Shown here: one piece after another, positions 7,971 to 15,482 of the stretch | Position numbering within the stretch: position 1 is the stretch's first letter | How the letters are laid out: every line of letters starts with the position of its first letter | IMG/VR virus record: IMGVR_UViG_3300011992_000034 | Span: 3,218-27,906 of that record | DNA from: a virus | DNA: 24,689 bases | Strand: one strand, 5' to 3' | Notes under the pieces: generated by a model | Told to the model about the DNA's origin: nothing | The model's database searches: none | The model's input: only the letters and a program-made list of their open reading frames with translations | Made by a program: the position numbers and the translations under genes

Positions 7971-8558
7971 TTATAGTTGGCCCCTACTTTTTTTCAGTTC
8001 CTTCTGACGTAACCAGCTTTCTTTGGAGTATCCCCATTTCTTTGCTTCTTCAGGATTGAAACCTTCATATTGGTTATCCTCAAGAATGCGGGTACCCATT
8101 GCCGTGCCGGAAGCCATAGATTGCTGACGTTCCAGACGTGCCTTATCTGGATTCGATTGAAAGCGCAGTTTGGCGGTATTGAGGGCATAATCCCTTGGGA
8201 TACCGTTCTCCACATCTTTCAAGAACACATCGTCGCCGTAGAGTTCAACGTCCTTGGCGTTCTTGAGTTCCCAAACCTGCTCCCTCAGTTCTGCTTTCGA
8301 AACGGTTTGCGGTTCTTCGGCAGGTGTCACTATCGCTTCTTCGCCTGCGAGAACTTTCAACCGAGCGACTTCCGCTTGCAGTTCTTTCTTGGAGAGGTTC
8401 GTCTTATCCATGTCTTGATGAGCTGCGTTGTATTTCTTCTTCAGTTCCTGGAAGTGCGGATTACTCTCAAGCTGTTCGAGAGTCATACCTTCGGGAGCAG
8501 AAGCGTTGACGTTTGCATCAGTGGGGCTTTCGCCGTTGACGCCATCGTTAGTGGGCAT
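7971..8558 (-). CDS. Capsid scaffolding protein
   Basis: 195 aa starting MPTNDGVNGESPTDANVNASAPEG. Residues 1-25 are disordered and acidic, residues about 26-75 form a strong charged coiled-coil (LEQLESNPHFQELKKKYNAAHQDMDKTNLSKKELQAEVARLKV), and the C-terminus is a short basic helix (KESWLRQKELKKSRGQL) like the capsid-binding tail of phage scaffolds. It precedes the decoration-like and capsid genes. The start at 8558 is preferred over the longer open frame (8621), because TTCCTCCC lies 10 nt before it and the extra 21 residues look non-coding. Confidence 0.82.
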   Translation of the reverse strand: MPTNDGVNGESPTDANVNASAPEGMTLEQLESNPHFQELKKKYNAAHQDMDKTNLSKKELQAEVARLKVLAGEEAIVTPAEEPQTVSKAELREQVWELKNAKDVELYGDDVFLKDVENGIPRDYALNTAKLRFQSNPDKARLERQQSMASGTAMGTRILEDNQYEGFNPEEAKKWGYSKESWLRQKELKKSRGQL

Positions 8559-8731
8559 TGAAGAAATTGGGAGGAATAGCCAGATGGCTCTGTGATATGT
8601 GCAGTAGTGTGGAAAGCACACATCACGCAGCCATCGGCTTGGATAGTCAGCGGTGCTGAAAAAGAGCGAGGACTGCCCCGATATATACGCTGAATTCGAT
8701 ATTTTGATGAGCGTGTGATAGCTCTCCCGTG
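8559..8731. other. Intergenic region upstream of the scaffold gene
   Basis: 173 nt with no convincing gene, the largest gap within the virion genes. It holds a small inverted repeat (GTGTG, 5-nt loop, CACAC at 8607-8621) and an AT-rich stretch near 8680-8705. It could carry a promoter for the capsid genes or an RNA structure, but I see no clear -35/-10 pair. TTCCTCCC at 8569-8576 is the C-rich leader of the scaffold gene. Confidence 0.4.
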
Positions 8732-9001
8732 CTATGACTTACAATACAATTCAGTCTTTGAACCGTCTTCGGGAACACAAAGATCGAACTGTGGAGTTGT
8801 GCAGAAATACTCGCGTAATACTTTCAGCACATGACTGTTCGAACCGTTGATGTCCAGTGTGTACCCAAGCTCATGGGAAATACTCTGGACAATATAAAAT
8901 ACACTGCGGGAATCCTTCTGACGTATCTCAAGATACAACCGGATGATCGTCCTGCGGCTGGGCGAAAGAGAGACCAAAGAACTGGAATCAGGCTTACTCA
9001 T
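8732..9001 (-). CDS. Small protein of unknown function
   Basis: 89 aa starting MSKPDSSSLVSLSPSRRTIIRLYLEIRQKD. The middle is helical (TIIRLYLEIRQKDSRSVFYIVQSISHELGYTL) and the end has three Cys without a clear metal-site spacing. The start at 9001 overlaps the stop of the previous gene by 8 nt, implying coupling; an in-frame ATG at 9013 is also possible. It lies between portal and scaffold genes, where small head-assembly or protease genes are often found, but it has no protease motif. No family recognised. Confidence 0.6.
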   Translation of the reverse strand: MSKPDSSSLVSLSPSRRTIIRLYLEIRQKDSRSVFYIVQSISHELGYTLDINGSNSHVLKVLREYFCTTPQFDLCVPEDGSKTELYCKS

Positions 9002-9290
9002 CCTTGAGTGCATCAGGAATGTAGTCAGACGGTTTTTTCATTTGTGTCTTACTCTCCCCATCAGATTTGTTTTTCTCTGAAAATGTATCACGCATCAATT
9101 GATTACGAATACGCAGAGACGCCATACGGTCAACATCCCTATTGAGAATGTAGGAAAGCTGTGTGAGCCTCTTATAGAGCCCCTGGCGTTGACGCTTGGA
9201 GAGCGTTTGCAGGGCTTCCAGATCCTCCACTTGCGGCATCATCGTTTCCTGCGTTTGGTAAAGGAGCCATCTGTTGAGGAGCTTGAGCAT
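8994..9290 (-). CDS. Small helical protein overlapping the portal gene end
   Basis: Up to 98 aa, highly charged and helical (MMPQVEDLEALQTLSKRQRQGLYKRLTQLSYILNRDVDRMASLRIRNQLM). Its first 119 nt lie in another frame inside the 3' end of the portal gene. The start at 9290 has CCCCCTCCTA directly before it, matching the C-rich leader pattern, but that stretch also encodes prolines of the portal; in-frame ATGs at 9242 and 9239 are alternatives. The portion after the portal stop (9171-8994) is clearly open and unclaimed by any other frame. Function unknown. Confidence 0.55.
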   Translation of the reverse strand: MLKLLNRWLLYQTQETMMPQVEDLEALQTLSKRQRQGLYKRLTQLSYILNRDVDRMASLRIRNQLMRDTFSEKNKSDGESKTQMKKPSDYIPDALKDE

Positions 9291-11409
9291 TAGGAGGGGG
9301 AGAAGAAGATTGCTGCTGCGGTGGATTCTTTGCTTGGTCTTTCATCTTTTGGACCAAGTTTTGCACGTTCGTGAGCGTCTCGGAGCCGCCTGTACTCGCG
9401 TTCATGATGAGTTTTGGATCAATCTCTGCGAAGTCCAACATGACGGAAACCATCTTGTCAAAATCAGCGCCTTTGTAGCCAAGCTGAATGAGCTGCAAAA
9501 TAAAGTTGATAGTTGTTTGCACGTTCTTCACTTCTTGATTCTTCACGTCGGCCAGCATTCTCTTGGAATCAACAATACAAGTGGGGAGACTGCTGGAATC
9601 AATACCATCGGAAGGATAGACGTAGGCGGCAGTCAGAGGGACATAGGATGTTTCTACTTTCATCTTCGAATCATGGACGAGTGTGTTCGACGTTCTGCCT
9701 TTAGAATCATACGTAGGATTGTAGTCAAGTTGGCGTTTCTTGGAGACAGTGAAGTCTTCTCGAATCTTCTCTCCTTTCATCGGAATATACCGCATGAATT
9801 TCTTTTGAGGCTTGTCCGTATTCAAATCTTTGTAGTCATCCACTGGTTTCTTCTTTGCTTTGATATCTGCTTTCGCCTGGCTGACCTGATCGTCTGTCAT
9901 CTCTTCATAATCGTCATCGGTCAATGTCGTCAGAGCGTTTGCAAGCAAGAGGGAGCCGACGGGCGTGAACACTTCATGCTCCAAGCGTGTTAAGCGTTGC
10001 TCAGCTCCACGATTGCTTTGCCGGATACGGAGTGCAAACTCTCCAAGAGTCTTGGAACTGTCCCCGATCATCTGCTGCGGATTGATTCCGGTCGCTGGAA
10101 CGACAAACTTATCCATCTGATCCATCGTCTCGGCATAATCTGTTACTTTTGCAATCCCCAGAGACATCGGCGTGATCTCTCCATCAATGAGTTCTCCACC
10201 ATAGAGCCTGTTTGCGTCGACATCGAGATACGAATCGGCATTGGAGCCTTTATAGTTGAGCACGGAAGAACCGGACCAGCGGGAATTGTCGAGGAATTGA
10301 TTAAAGAGTCCTTGGATAGCCGTGTCTTCGCCTTCGATACGCTCCGGCAGACCCATGCCGTATGCGGAGTGCGTGCCTTGGTAGTTCTTATCATACTTAT
10401 CAAACATGATGCCCCAGCGCAGCGAACACATGCCCGGGATATTGAGCCCTGTCGAACGCTCTACAACCTTGTTCACTACCTTTTCATAGATCTTCAGAGG
10501 CTTATCCAGCACACAAATACCCATCGAGCTGATCAAGGGGGGAGGATAGAGCGCCATGCCGTCTGACTGGTTGCCAAATGTTTTGATATAGATGCGATAG
10601 AGGTCTCTGATTCCGTCTTGGTAGTAATAGATCGCAGCGTGGGAACCTTTCGCCAGTTTGTCCATGTTCTTGTAGCGCGGCGTCCCATCATCTTTCTTTG
10701 CTCGCCCGAACCCTTGCGCCATCTGATTCCATGTGATGATGCGACGACGCAGACAAGAGGGTACGTCATTGGTGCTGTCAATATTGGGGTTACGCCAACA
10801 GTTCATCGGGTTTACGGCGCGCACACCTACCTTGGGCCTGCGGTGATCCTGGACGATGATCGGTTCGTAGCCGCCTGGATAGGCTTCATTGGGGAGCCGC
10901 AGCGTTCGCTGCGGGTAATCTATAAAGACTTCGAAGACACCACAGCCCATCACAAAGAAATCTCGAAAGAACGTCTCTTGGTGTAACTTATACTGACAAT
11001 CCGAGAGAATCATTCTGATCATGTGCTTCCAGGTGATCACTTTCATGTGATCGCTCGGTTTGTTTGGTTCGAAATCAAAATCAGGTTCACCCTCTGTCAT
11101 TTGGTTAATGCCTTGATCTATTTGTGTACGCGCATACCCGAGAAAGATACGCGAAATCTCATCATCCGGTCGCATGGTCTGCAAACAGTTGTACACCTTC
11201 ATTCCTCGTCTCGCCTTCAAATCCCATCCGGAGTTACGGCGGTACTCGTCCATGTAGCGAATATCCTGCCAATCTTCATCACGATATTGCGCTTCCAAGC
11301 CCTGTGGTTCTTCTCCCGTCAAACGCTCATTCTCTCCTATCTGATGCAGAAAAGGGAACAGATTGGATCGCTTCGCTGCGAGGGAATCAGGTGTTTCAGT
11401 TGAAAGCAT
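9172..11409 (-). CDS. Portal protein (P22-like, long form)
   Basis: 745 aa, the usual length of the large podovirus-type portals. The N-terminal third contains DIRYMDEYRRNSGWDLKARRG and RIFLGYARTQIDQGINQMTEGEPDFDFEP, then FFRDFFVMGCGVFEVFIDY and the PMNCWRNPNIDSTNDVPSCLRRR segment typical of portals that list their residual substrates. The middle (GEDTAIQGLFNQFLDNSRWSG, QQMIGDSSKTLGEFALRIRQSNRGAEQRLTRLEHEVFTPV) matches the stem and wing region, and the last 80 residues are a Gln/Pro/Ser-rich low-complexity tail. It would form the dodecameric ring through which TerL packages DNA. ATCCCC lies 5 nt before the start at 11409. Confidence 0.85.
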   Translation of the reverse strand: MLSTETPDSLAAKRSNLFPFLHQIGENERLTGEEPQGLEAQYRDEDWQDIRYMDEYRRNSGWDLKARRGMKVYNCLQTMRPDDEISRIFLGYARTQIDQGINQMTEGEPDFDFEPNKPSDHMKVITWKHMIRMILSDCQYKLHQETFFRDFFVMGCGVFEVFIDYPQRTLRLPNEAYPGGYEPIIVQDHRRPKVGVRAVNPMNCWRNPNIDSTNDVPSCLRRRIITWNQMAQGFGRAKKDDGTPRYKNMDKLAKGSHAAIYYYQDGIRDLYRIYIKTFGNQSDGMALYPPPLISSMGICVLDKPLKIYEKVVNKVVERSTGLNIPGMCSLRWGIMFDKYDKNYQGTHSAYGMGLPERIEGEDTAIQGLFNQFLDNSRWSGSSVLNYKGSNADSYLDVDANRLYGGELIDGEITPMSLGIAKVTDYAETMDQMDKFVVPATGINPQQMIGDSSKTLGEFALRIRQSNRGAEQRLTRLEHEVFTPVGSLLLANALTTLTDDDYEEMTDDQVSQAKADIKAKKKPVDDYKDLNTDKPQKKFMRYIPMKGEKIREDFTVSKKRQLDYNPTYDSKGRTSNTLVHDSKMKVETSYVPLTAAYVYPSDGIDSSSLPTCIVDSKRMLADVKNQEVKNVQTTINFILQLIQLGYKGADFDKMVSVMLDFAEIDPKLIMNASTGGSETLTNVQNLVQKMKDQAKNPPQQQSSSPPPNAQAPQQMAPLPNAGNDDAASGGSGSPANALQASTPGAL

Positions 11410-11414
11410 AGTGC

Positions 11415-11420
11415 GGGGAT
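11415..11420 (-). promoter_or_regulatory. ATCCCC leader before the portal gene
   Basis: Minus-strand ATCCCC followed by GCACT and the ATG at 11409; no Shine-Dalgarno sequence. Confidence 0.4.
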
Positions 11421-11463
11421 TTCACACTACTGAGCAACTTCTACGCTCTCGAAGTGCAAAAGT

Positions 11464-11619
11464 CTAGTACTTCGATTTCTTCATCTTGAGCATTTTGACA
11501 GGCTTCACTGCTGCTGTTTTCTTCACGGCAGGAGCTTTTGCCTTCGGAATGCCAAGCTTCTGCTTAGCCTGAAATGTTTTGAGTCCGGCGCGTGCTTGCG
11601 CAATGGTTCTTTTAGCCAT
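11464..11619 (-). CDS. Tiny lysine-rich protein
   Basis: 51 aa: it starts MAKRTIAQARAGLKTFQAKQ and ends KMLKMKKSKY, with about a third Lys or Arg, many Ala and Pro, and no acidic residues. It resembles small nucleic-acid-binding or DNA-condensing basic peptides. It sits between the portal gene (54 nt downstream) and another 51-aa gene (14 nt upstream). The leader TTCTCTTTCTTTCT before the ATG is pure pyrimidine. It could be a virion DNA-associated peptide; no family recognised. Confidence 0.65.
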   Translation of the reverse strand: MAKRTIAQARAGLKTFQAKQKLGIPKAKAPAVKKTAAVKPVKMLKMKKSKY

Positions 11620-11633
11620 AGAAAGAAAGAGAA

Positions 11634-11789
11634 CTAATTAGAATCGTTATCAGTCGTGTTGCCGCCGAACTTCGACGGTGTGGGCTTCGGAGAGATATCA
11701 ACTTTGGGCTGTGCAACCTTGCCCATCGCTGCACGCTTGCGGGGGGACATTTGATCGTCCGGTACGTTTTGGAGAGGATAATTCGACAT
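11634..11789 (-). CDS. Small hydrophilic protein of unknown function
   Basis: 51 aa, starting MSNYPLQNVPDDQMSPRKRA and ending FGGNTTDNDSN. It is disordered-looking, with Pro, Lys and Asp/Asn. This frame is preferred over the longer overlapping frame (11612-11908), which is an Arg/Ser-rich shadow, because it has an ATG preceded by TTTCCCC at 9 nt and sits in tight order with the flanking small genes. Function unknown. Confidence 0.6.
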   Translation of the reverse strand: MSNYPLQNVPDDQMSPRKRAAMGKVAQPKVDISPKPTPSKFGGNTTDNDSN

Positions 11790-11797
11790 GAGGTAGT

Positions 11798-11804
11798 GGG
11801 GAAA
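11798..11804 (-). promoter_or_regulatory. TTTCCCC leader before the 51-aa gene
   Basis: Minus-strand TTTCCCC followed by ACTACCTC and the ATG at 11789. It helps choose this small frame over the longer shadow ORF. Confidence 0.4.
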
Positions 11805-11837
11805 CGGATGGAACCTACTCTTCTATTTTTTGATTGT

Positions 11838-12071
11838 CTAGTTTTCCTGTGGATGGAATTTTCTAACGTGATGCACGAGAAAATCCAAGAGGACAAATTG
11901 CGAATCACAACGAGGACATTGATAGTTTATTTGCATAAGATGATGGGGAGTCGGGCAAGGATCACCGTATTTCGGTTTACCCTGAGACATACAGGTTTCG
12001 CCGCAGTGGATGCATTCATGATGCTGATCGGTTGTATCGCTATGCCATTCATGTTTTATAAATTTTTTCAT
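11838..12071 (-). CDS. Small two-site zinc-finger protein
   Basis: 77 aa starting MKKFIKHEWHSDTTDQHHECIHC. A first Cys/His cluster (HHECIHCGETC, then C and HH near residues 39-44) is followed by a C2H2-like finger at about 51-73: CPRC, 15 residues, then HHVRKFH. The start at 12071 overlaps the upstream stop as ATGA, so translation is probably coupled. It likely binds nucleic acid or a protein partner. No named family recognised. Confidence 0.7.
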   Translation of the reverse strand: MKKFIKHEWHSDTTDQHHECIHCGETCMSQGKPKYGDPCPTPHHLMQINYQCPRCDSQFVLLDFLVHHVRKFHPQEN

Positions 12072-12214
12072 GAGTGATTTTTGCATCTACCGCAAACACA
12101 TTCAGTGTCATCTAAAATCTGGTGAAGTTTGCACATGAATTGTGGATTAGATGCGTTTTCATGAGAAATGAGAATGGTAGTAGGCTGACTTCTATAGTGC
12201 CAATCATTGGTCAT
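12068..12214 (-). CDS. Tiny Cys-containing protein
   Basis: 48 aa starting MTNDWHYRSQPTTILISHEN. The C-terminal half has C-x2-H ... C-x-C-x2-C (MCKLHQ, CVCGRCKNHS), a plausible single zinc site. It overlaps the upstream gene by 11 nt and the downstream zinc-finger gene by ATGA. Function unknown; the tight coupling on both sides is the best evidence that it is real. Confidence 0.6.
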   Translation of the reverse strand: MTNDWHYRSQPTTILISHENASNPQFMCKLHQILDDTECVCGRCKNHS

Positions 12215-12338
12215 TTACGGAGTGGTAAATAGTTTTCTTCTTTGCCTTGCGTCTCTGCTGCTCCAAACGATTCTCCATGCTGTCTTTCGCAAACTGTGCA
12301 TCCGGTTCGTTATCGGAGGAGAGAGGATTATTTTTCAT
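12204..12338 (-). CDS. Tiny charged protein
   Basis: 44 aa starting MKNNPLSSDNEPDAQFAKDS, then a basic helix (LEQQRRKAKKK). Its ATG overlaps the previous stop as ATGA, and its own end overlaps the next gene by 11 nt. No motif recognised. Confidence 0.55.
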   Translation of the reverse strand: MKNNPLSSDNEPDAQFAKDSMENRLEQQRRKAKKKTIYHSVNDQ

Positions 12339-12520
12339 AGCTCTTCAAAGTAATAGCGTATCTGAGAAGGCCGAACTCTTAGAATGCTATCTGGCCTGCC
12401 ATCAAAAAGAAGAGGCAGAAGAATAAACTCTTTCTTATTGTTCAACTCTTCCTCAAATTCTTCGACTGTCTTATTAACATGCCAATCAGCACCGCCGAAG
12501 TTCACTCGTAATTCTTTCAT
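12335..12520 (-). CDS. Small protein of unknown function
   Basis: 61 aa starting MKELRVNFGGADWHVNKTVEEF and ending RPSQIRYYFEEL. The start at 12520 is chosen over an upstream in-frame TTG (12544), because this ATG overlaps the preceding stop codon as ATGA. It is a mixed alpha/beta acidic peptide with no known motif. Confidence 0.6.
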   Translation of the reverse strand: MKELRVNFGGADWHVNKTVEEFEEELNNKKEFILLPLLFDGRPDSILRVRPSQIRYYFEEL

Positions 12521-12669
12521 AAAGGATTCAGAGGACACCCGCAATTCTCACAAAGAGTATTCTTCATAAACTCTCTCACAGGTGTTCCTCGTGGAACTCG
12601 TATTTGAATCTCTTTCTTATCACAATTAAAGCAGGTGACAGTGGCCGAGTAGGATTCTTCAGAAGTCAT
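12517..12669 (-). CDS. Tiny Zn-ribbon protein
   Basis: 50 aa with C-x2-C (CFNC, residues 13-16) and C-x2-C-x-C (CENCGC, residues 40-45), a compact treble-clef or ribbon site. It starts 51 nt after the terminase stop, with TGCCTCCG before the ATG, and ends coupled to the next gene by ATGA. Function unknown; such peptides in phages often bind host proteins or RNA. Confidence 0.65.
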   Translation of the reverse strand: MTSEESYSATVTCFNCDKKEIQIRVPRGTPVREFMKNTLCENCGCPLNPL

Positions 12670-12719
12670 CGGAGGCAGTATACACCATTTGCCGTCGAGT
12701 CACGGCTCACTTTTGCATT

Positions 12720-13982
12720 TCATGACTGCCCTCCATAAATCGAGCGAGTTTTCCTTGCTTCTGTCTTCTTCTTTGTCACTCGAAAGGCCATAGCCATCGC
12801 ACGTAATGCATCCGGTCCGTCTGAGAAGTCATGATGCGGCTCTTCTCCATACGTTTTGCCTGTAATCGGATCAACCTTGTAGTGATAGTGAGCGAGTGAG
12901 AACAACAAATCAGCCCCTTTCTCCTTATCAATCCGCAGGAACGGGAAAATGTTTCTGACCGCTTCTATGCCATCTCTGACCGCTCCAGGGTACGTTTCAT
13001 TCACATGCACCTTAGAGTTTGGAAAAGACTTCTCCACTTGTGTTTTCGTGTTGAATTCCGCATCAGCTCTATCATGGTTCGCATCATGCGGCAGAACGTG
13101 TAAATCATAGGTATACGTCTTTTGATGCAGCAGCTCCAAGTAGTAGGGAATCTTTTTATGCTTGTCTTGGATGTAATCCACAATCCAATGCTCCAGACCT
13201 ACCTTCTGTTTGATGATGATCGTCATGTAATCGCCTTCACCAATATCCCAGTACGTTGAACAGGGCTTACTTGCATCGTAGGGCACATCGCCTATTCTTC
13301 CTTCATCTTGGGCCTTCTGTAGTTCTTCTGCATAGATTGCGCCTTCGACTGCTTGTCTCGGCTCGCCGAGCCAAACATTTCTGTAGGCGATAGGATCACG
13401 TTCGAGAAGGTCTAGACGCTCTTTCTCTAAAACTGCAGGAAAGAACGGATTGTCATCGTAGTTCACTTTTACCACGATAGAATCTTTCGGAGGATTCAGA
13501 ACGAAACGAACATACGCCGGATCAGTCGGCAAAATGGGATTCATCGTGATGATGATCTCGGAATCTTCCGCTCTGATTGTCGGCAGGAGAACATTGATGG
13601 AATTCTCCGAGATTGTTTGTCCCTCTTCAATCCATGCCCGCTTGATGTCATACATACTCTTGATACTCGCAACGTTATTCTTGAGACCTGCAAAGACGAA
13701 TTTGGTCAGGTTCCTTCCTACGATCTCCGCCTCTTTGACCGTATAGAAATCCTCCAGTTCCATCTCAACGATCATCGCGGCAAGAAGACTATGAACAGAT
13801 TGCTTAATGGATACCATGTATTCTCTGCAACAGAGTATATTTTGCGTTTCAGCCATTCCCTCACCAAGGAGCCATCTTGCGACTGTTTCGCTTTTTCCTC
13901 CTCCTCTGCCGCCGTAGAAACACTTGATACGATGCTTCTCAAATAAGCCTTCAAACGCCGCAGGGATGGGAACTTCCTTCAT
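12720..13982 (-). CDS. Terminase large subunit (TerL)
   Basis: 420 aa, normal for the PBSX/T7-like TerL group. The ATPase part shows Walker A GGRGGGKS at residues 24-31, Walker B with catalytic glutamates in RAWIEEGQ (119-120) and the coupling-type motif IIITMNP (144-149). The RNase-H-like nuclease part shows D246 in WDIGEGD, a second acidic cluster in LPHDANHD (about 298-304) and HHDFSDGPDAL (383-393). It packages DNA through the portal at 9172-11409. Its start overlaps the TerS stop as ATGA. Confidence 0.95.
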   Translation of the reverse strand: MKEVPIPAAFEGLFEKHRIKCFYGGRGGGKSETVARWLLGEGMAETQNILCCREYMVSIKQSVHSLLAAMIVEMELEDFYTVKEAEIVGRNLTKFVFAGLKNNVASIKSMYDIKRAWIEEGQTISENSINVLLPTIRAEDSEIIITMNPILPTDPAYVRFVLNPPKDSIVVKVNYDDNPFFPAVLEKERLDLLERDPIAYRNVWLGEPRQAVEGAIYAEELQKAQDEGRIGDVPYDASKPCSTYWDIGEGDYMTIIIKQKVGLEHWIVDYIQDKHKKIPYYLELLHQKTYTYDLHVLPHDANHDRADAEFNTKTQVEKSFPNSKVHVNETYPGAVRDGIEAVRNIFPFLRIDKEKGADLLFSLAHYHYKVDPITGKTYGEEPHHDFSDGPDALRAMAMAFRVTKKKTEARKTRSIYGGQS

Positions 13983-14284
13983 ACTTCTTTTTCTTTGGGC
14001 TTTGTCAGAATGTAATGCACATTGTGATTGAAAGGATTTTTTTCACTCCCCAGCTCTCCGTCGGAACTCTTCGGCTTCCCGTCTATTCGATCAAAAGCAT
14101 CTTTGAGTATTTCCGGCTTTCCCTCTTTAAGGTGCTTGAGATAAGCATCAATCGCTTTTGTTGCCACCATCTCTTTTTCTCCTTCAGGAATGGAACGCAA
14201 ACGATCTTTGAGAAGTTCAACAAGAGAAAACGCTCCTACCGGCCTTCCTTTCAAATTGCCGCTTTGCCCTTTCTTAAATACCAT
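13979..14284 (-). CDS. Small terminase-like protein (DUF5681-type, probable TerS)
   Basis: 101 aa starting MVFKKGQSGNLKGRPVGAFSLVELLKDRL. The FKKGQSGN-KGRP opening is the hallmark of a small phage protein family (DUF5681) regularly encoded just before TerL, and it probably recognises the packaging site. The middle is helical (LVELLKDRLRSIPEGEKEMVATKAIDAYLKHLKEGKPEIL). It is translationally coupled to TerL by ATGA. The ATG lacks both a Shine-Dalgarno sequence and a C tract (AAAATTTATTC precedes it). Confidence 0.8.
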   Translation of the reverse strand: MVFKKGQSGNLKGRPVGAFSLVELLKDRLRSIPEGEKEMVATKAIDAYLKHLKEGKPEILKDAFDRIDGKPKSSDGELGSEKNPFNHNVHYILTKPKEKEV

Positions 14285-14321
14285 GAATAAATTTTAGCAT
14301 ACTTGTAATATCAAATCCATT

Positions 14322-14501
14322 TCACACCCTATTCGGTCCAGCGAATCCCTCACCGCGAAGCATGAATTTAGGCTTCCCAATAACTCTTTGCATATATTTT
14401 CCACAACTGCATTTTACTCTTTTCGGCTTCCCGATAGGGAAATCTTTGTATCCAATTCTTCCTATTCCCCCATGATTGTTGCAAATATATTCGTATTTCA
14501 T
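14322..14501 (-). CDS. FmdB-like Zn-ribbon protein
   Basis: 59 aa starting MKYEYICNNHGGIGRIGYKD. The layout C...H, then K-C-S-C-G (residues 31-33) and a terminal F-M-L-R-G-E-G-F-A-G is that of the small FmdB-type zinc ribbon, which usually ends in a hydrophobic-K/R-G-x-G-F segment. Its start overlaps the upstream stop as ATGA. There are 37 nt between its stop and TerS. The role in phages is unknown; it may be regulatory. Confidence 0.7.
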   Translation of the reverse strand: MKYEYICNNHGGIGRIGYKDFPIGKPKRVKCSCGKYMQRVIGKPKFMLRGEGFAGPNRV

Positions 14502-14842
14502 ATCTTGAACGGATAGAAATTTTTCAATGGGTCATCAATAGGTTTGAGAGCCATTCCCGTATCTGAACTGCTCCATGCGTTCAGTTTCTGCATCATTAAA
14601 GTATTCGCCATCGGTTCTCTGCGTAGATATTCTTCACTTGGATATCCTCCAACATGTTTCAAAAACAGCAAGCAGTTGCGGAACTTCTGATTGATCTCCT
14701 CCATCTTCTTTGGATTCAAATCTTCTGTGTTCACGAGTTGTTCGAAGAGAATGCCATTGCCTCTGATTTGAAATCTAGTCTGTTTGCCAAAAATCTCTCT
14801 CTTCTGGCCCTCGATCTTCAGCACGAGTCGCTGCACGATCAA
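14498..14842 (-). CDS. Protein of unknown function
   Basis: 114 aa, charged, predicted mixed alpha/beta (KKMEEINQKFRNCLLFLKHVGGYPSEEYLRREPMANTLMMQKLNAWS). No ATG exists at the 5' end: the best start is TTG at 14842, which overlaps the upstream stop as TTGA; GTG at 14836 is the alternative. The start type differs from the neighbours but the coupling pattern is the same. It is coupled to the FmdB-like gene downstream. No family recognised. Confidence 0.6.
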   Translation of the reverse strand: MIVQRLVLKIEGQKREIFGKQTRFQIRGNGILFEQLVNTEDLNPKKMEEINQKFRNCLLFLKHVGGYPSEEYLRREPMANTLMMQKLNAWSSSDTGMALKPIDDPLKNFYPFKI

Positions 14843-15075
14843 TTGGAAAGATGTATGGACGATTTCTTTCTCTTCACAGAAGAATGCGAAGAGCTTGAGA
14901 GACTGGAAGAGCCGGCAGTACCATAATAATTCGTCTTATACGTGGATGAGCTTCGCATGACAGGTGTAAAGCCGTGATTGATTTGAATATTATCCGTCGG
15001 CGTGCGCCAGGTTGCAACGGTAGCGATAAGACCGATAAGGAAGGTGAAACCTATGATGTAGTGGCTTATTTTCAT
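14839..15075 (-). CDS. Single-pass membrane protein with Ser-rich basic tail
   Basis: 78 aa. Residues 6-23 (YIIGFTFLIGLIATVATW) form one transmembrane segment close to the N-terminus, followed by a hydrophilic domain ending in a run of Ser and a basic KRKKSS stretch. Coupled to both neighbours by 4-nt overlaps (ATGA upstream, TTGA downstream). One short TM plus a charged tail is compatible with a lysis accessory (spanin- or holin-like) or an anchor protein, but nothing is diagnostic. Confidence 0.6.
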   Translation of the reverse strand: MKISHYIIGFTFLIGLIATVATWRTPTDNIQINHGFTPVMRSSSTYKTNYYGTAGSSSLSSSSHSSVKRKKSSIHLSN

Positions 15076-15467
15076 ACCATGGCTACAGGCCTCTGATGCA
15101 AAATTCTTTTCGTTTCAATCCATTTATGTCCAGGAATTTTTTCCTCAGCATGATCAATAATATCTTCTAAATATTCATGGATTTCTTCATCCGCATTGAA
15201 TGTAGGAATATCATCAAAAATTATGGCCTCATAGGAACTTTTCAGGTAGAAGGCTGTCACTAAGTAATACCAATACATCTTCATATCTCCCTCGGTATCT
15301 CGTTCGTAGCTGACTTCCAACTTATAGTTTATTTTCCCTCGTTTTTCATATCCTTTAAACGTCAATTCATCGGCGAGAGAATCTTTTAACTCAAGAAAGA
15401 GAGTTAAATACTTTGAAAGATTCTTAATATCATCCTTGTAGACTATTTGAGAAGGTTTCATAGTCAT
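15072..15467 (-). CDS. Acidic protein of unknown function
   Basis: 131 aa starting MTMKPSQIVYKDDIKNLSKYL. It reads as a soluble alpha/beta protein (YKLEVSYERDTEGDMKMYWYYLVTAFYLKSSYEAIIFDDIPTFNADEEIHEYLEDIIDHAEEKIPG). No catalytic motif recognised. The leader TTCCTTTTTCTTTCT before the ATG is all pyrimidine. It ends coupled by ATGA to the membrane protein gene downstream. Confidence 0.65.
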   Translation of the reverse strand: MTMKPSQIVYKDDIKNLSKYLTLFLELKDSLADELTFKGYEKRGKINYKLEVSYERDTEGDMKMYWYYLVTAFYLKSSYEAIIFDDIPTFNADEEIHEYLEDIIDHAEEKIPGHKWIETKRILHQRPVAMV

Positions 15468-15482
15468 AGAAAGAAAAAGGAA

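Noticed and set aside
8607-8621. Small hairpin before the scaffold gene as a terminator
   Set aside because: Only a 5-bp stem and no T run follows; it lies in the middle of a gene block that must be transcribed through.
9274-10566. Long plus-strand frames of 239 and 189 codons
   Set aside because: Antisense to the portal gene, with Cys/His/Arg-rich shadow composition; the portal frame has convincing family features.
11612-12077. 98-codon minus frame and 108-codon plus frame
   Set aside because: Both overlap small genes with better starts, leaders and coupling, and they have Arg/Ser-rich or antisense composition.
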